Shown here one piece after another: positions 6,262-6,283 of a stretch of 6,283 nucleotides of DNA. The notes beneath the pieces were generated by a model that was given only the letters and a program-made list of their open reading frames with translations, had not been told where the DNA came from and made no database searches. Source of the stretch: an uncultured Oscillospiraceae bacterium (GTDB lineage: Bacteria; Bacillota; Clostridia; Oscillospirales; Oscillospiraceae). The stretch lies in the NCBI GenBank assembly GCA_910588625.1, contig CAJUQN010000127.1, positions 1 through 6,283 of the forward strand, in the 5' to 3' direction. The position numbers were made by a program, and so were the translations under genes. Within the stretch, counting starts at the first letter, position 1. The number at the start of each line of letters is the position of its first letter.

Positions 6262-6283
6262 ATCTGGGGTAGTACACCGGATG

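Overview
This 6.3-kb window looks like accessory DNA from a Gram-positive gut Clostridia, probably of the Oscillospiraceae/Flavonifractor kind. That placement is inferred from GC-rich genes with GGAGG-type ribosome binding sites, from AT-richer spacers, and from gene families typical of Firmicutes mobile islands. No rRNA, tRNA, CRISPR array or housekeeping gene was seen.

Layout. Positions 1-380 hold no complete gene. There is a strong rightward terminator hairpin (78-118), a GC-rich hairpin (205-231), a leftward terminator (236-271) that ends the large leftward gene, and a short AT-rich reading frame with its own ribosome binding site (291 onward) that looks like a broken gene remnant. Positions 381-2225 hold a leftward gene of about 614 residues: an alpha-helical N-terminal part, an acidic linker, a coiled coil and a C-terminal DUF2325 domain. 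Divergent from it, 2417-3076 encodes a 219-residue protein of unknown function with a CxxC-x4-C cysteine cluster. Next, 3262-4167 encodes an Rpn/PD-(D/E)XK-family nuclease (putative transposase family) with a good extended -10 promoter. It is followed by a 19-bp stem-loop. A 51-codon ORF (4236-4391), possibly TnpW-like, comes next, and then a large serine recombinase of the TnpX/TndX kind (4536-6170), which is the mobility gene.

How the parts may work together. The serine recombinase would excise and integrate the element. The small upstream ORF may be its accessory or a co-transferred gene. The Rpn protein is a second DNA-acting protein. The divergent DUF2325/cysteine-cluster pair looks like cargo. 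The most curious structural features surround the recombinase. A diverged direct repeat of about 80 bp lies before (4391-4468) and after (6181-6261) the gene. A pair of interleaved inverted repeats in its leader (4421-4513) could form a pseudoknot or act as operator or recombinase-binding sites. Element ends are not identified here, so whether the whole window is one element is an inference.
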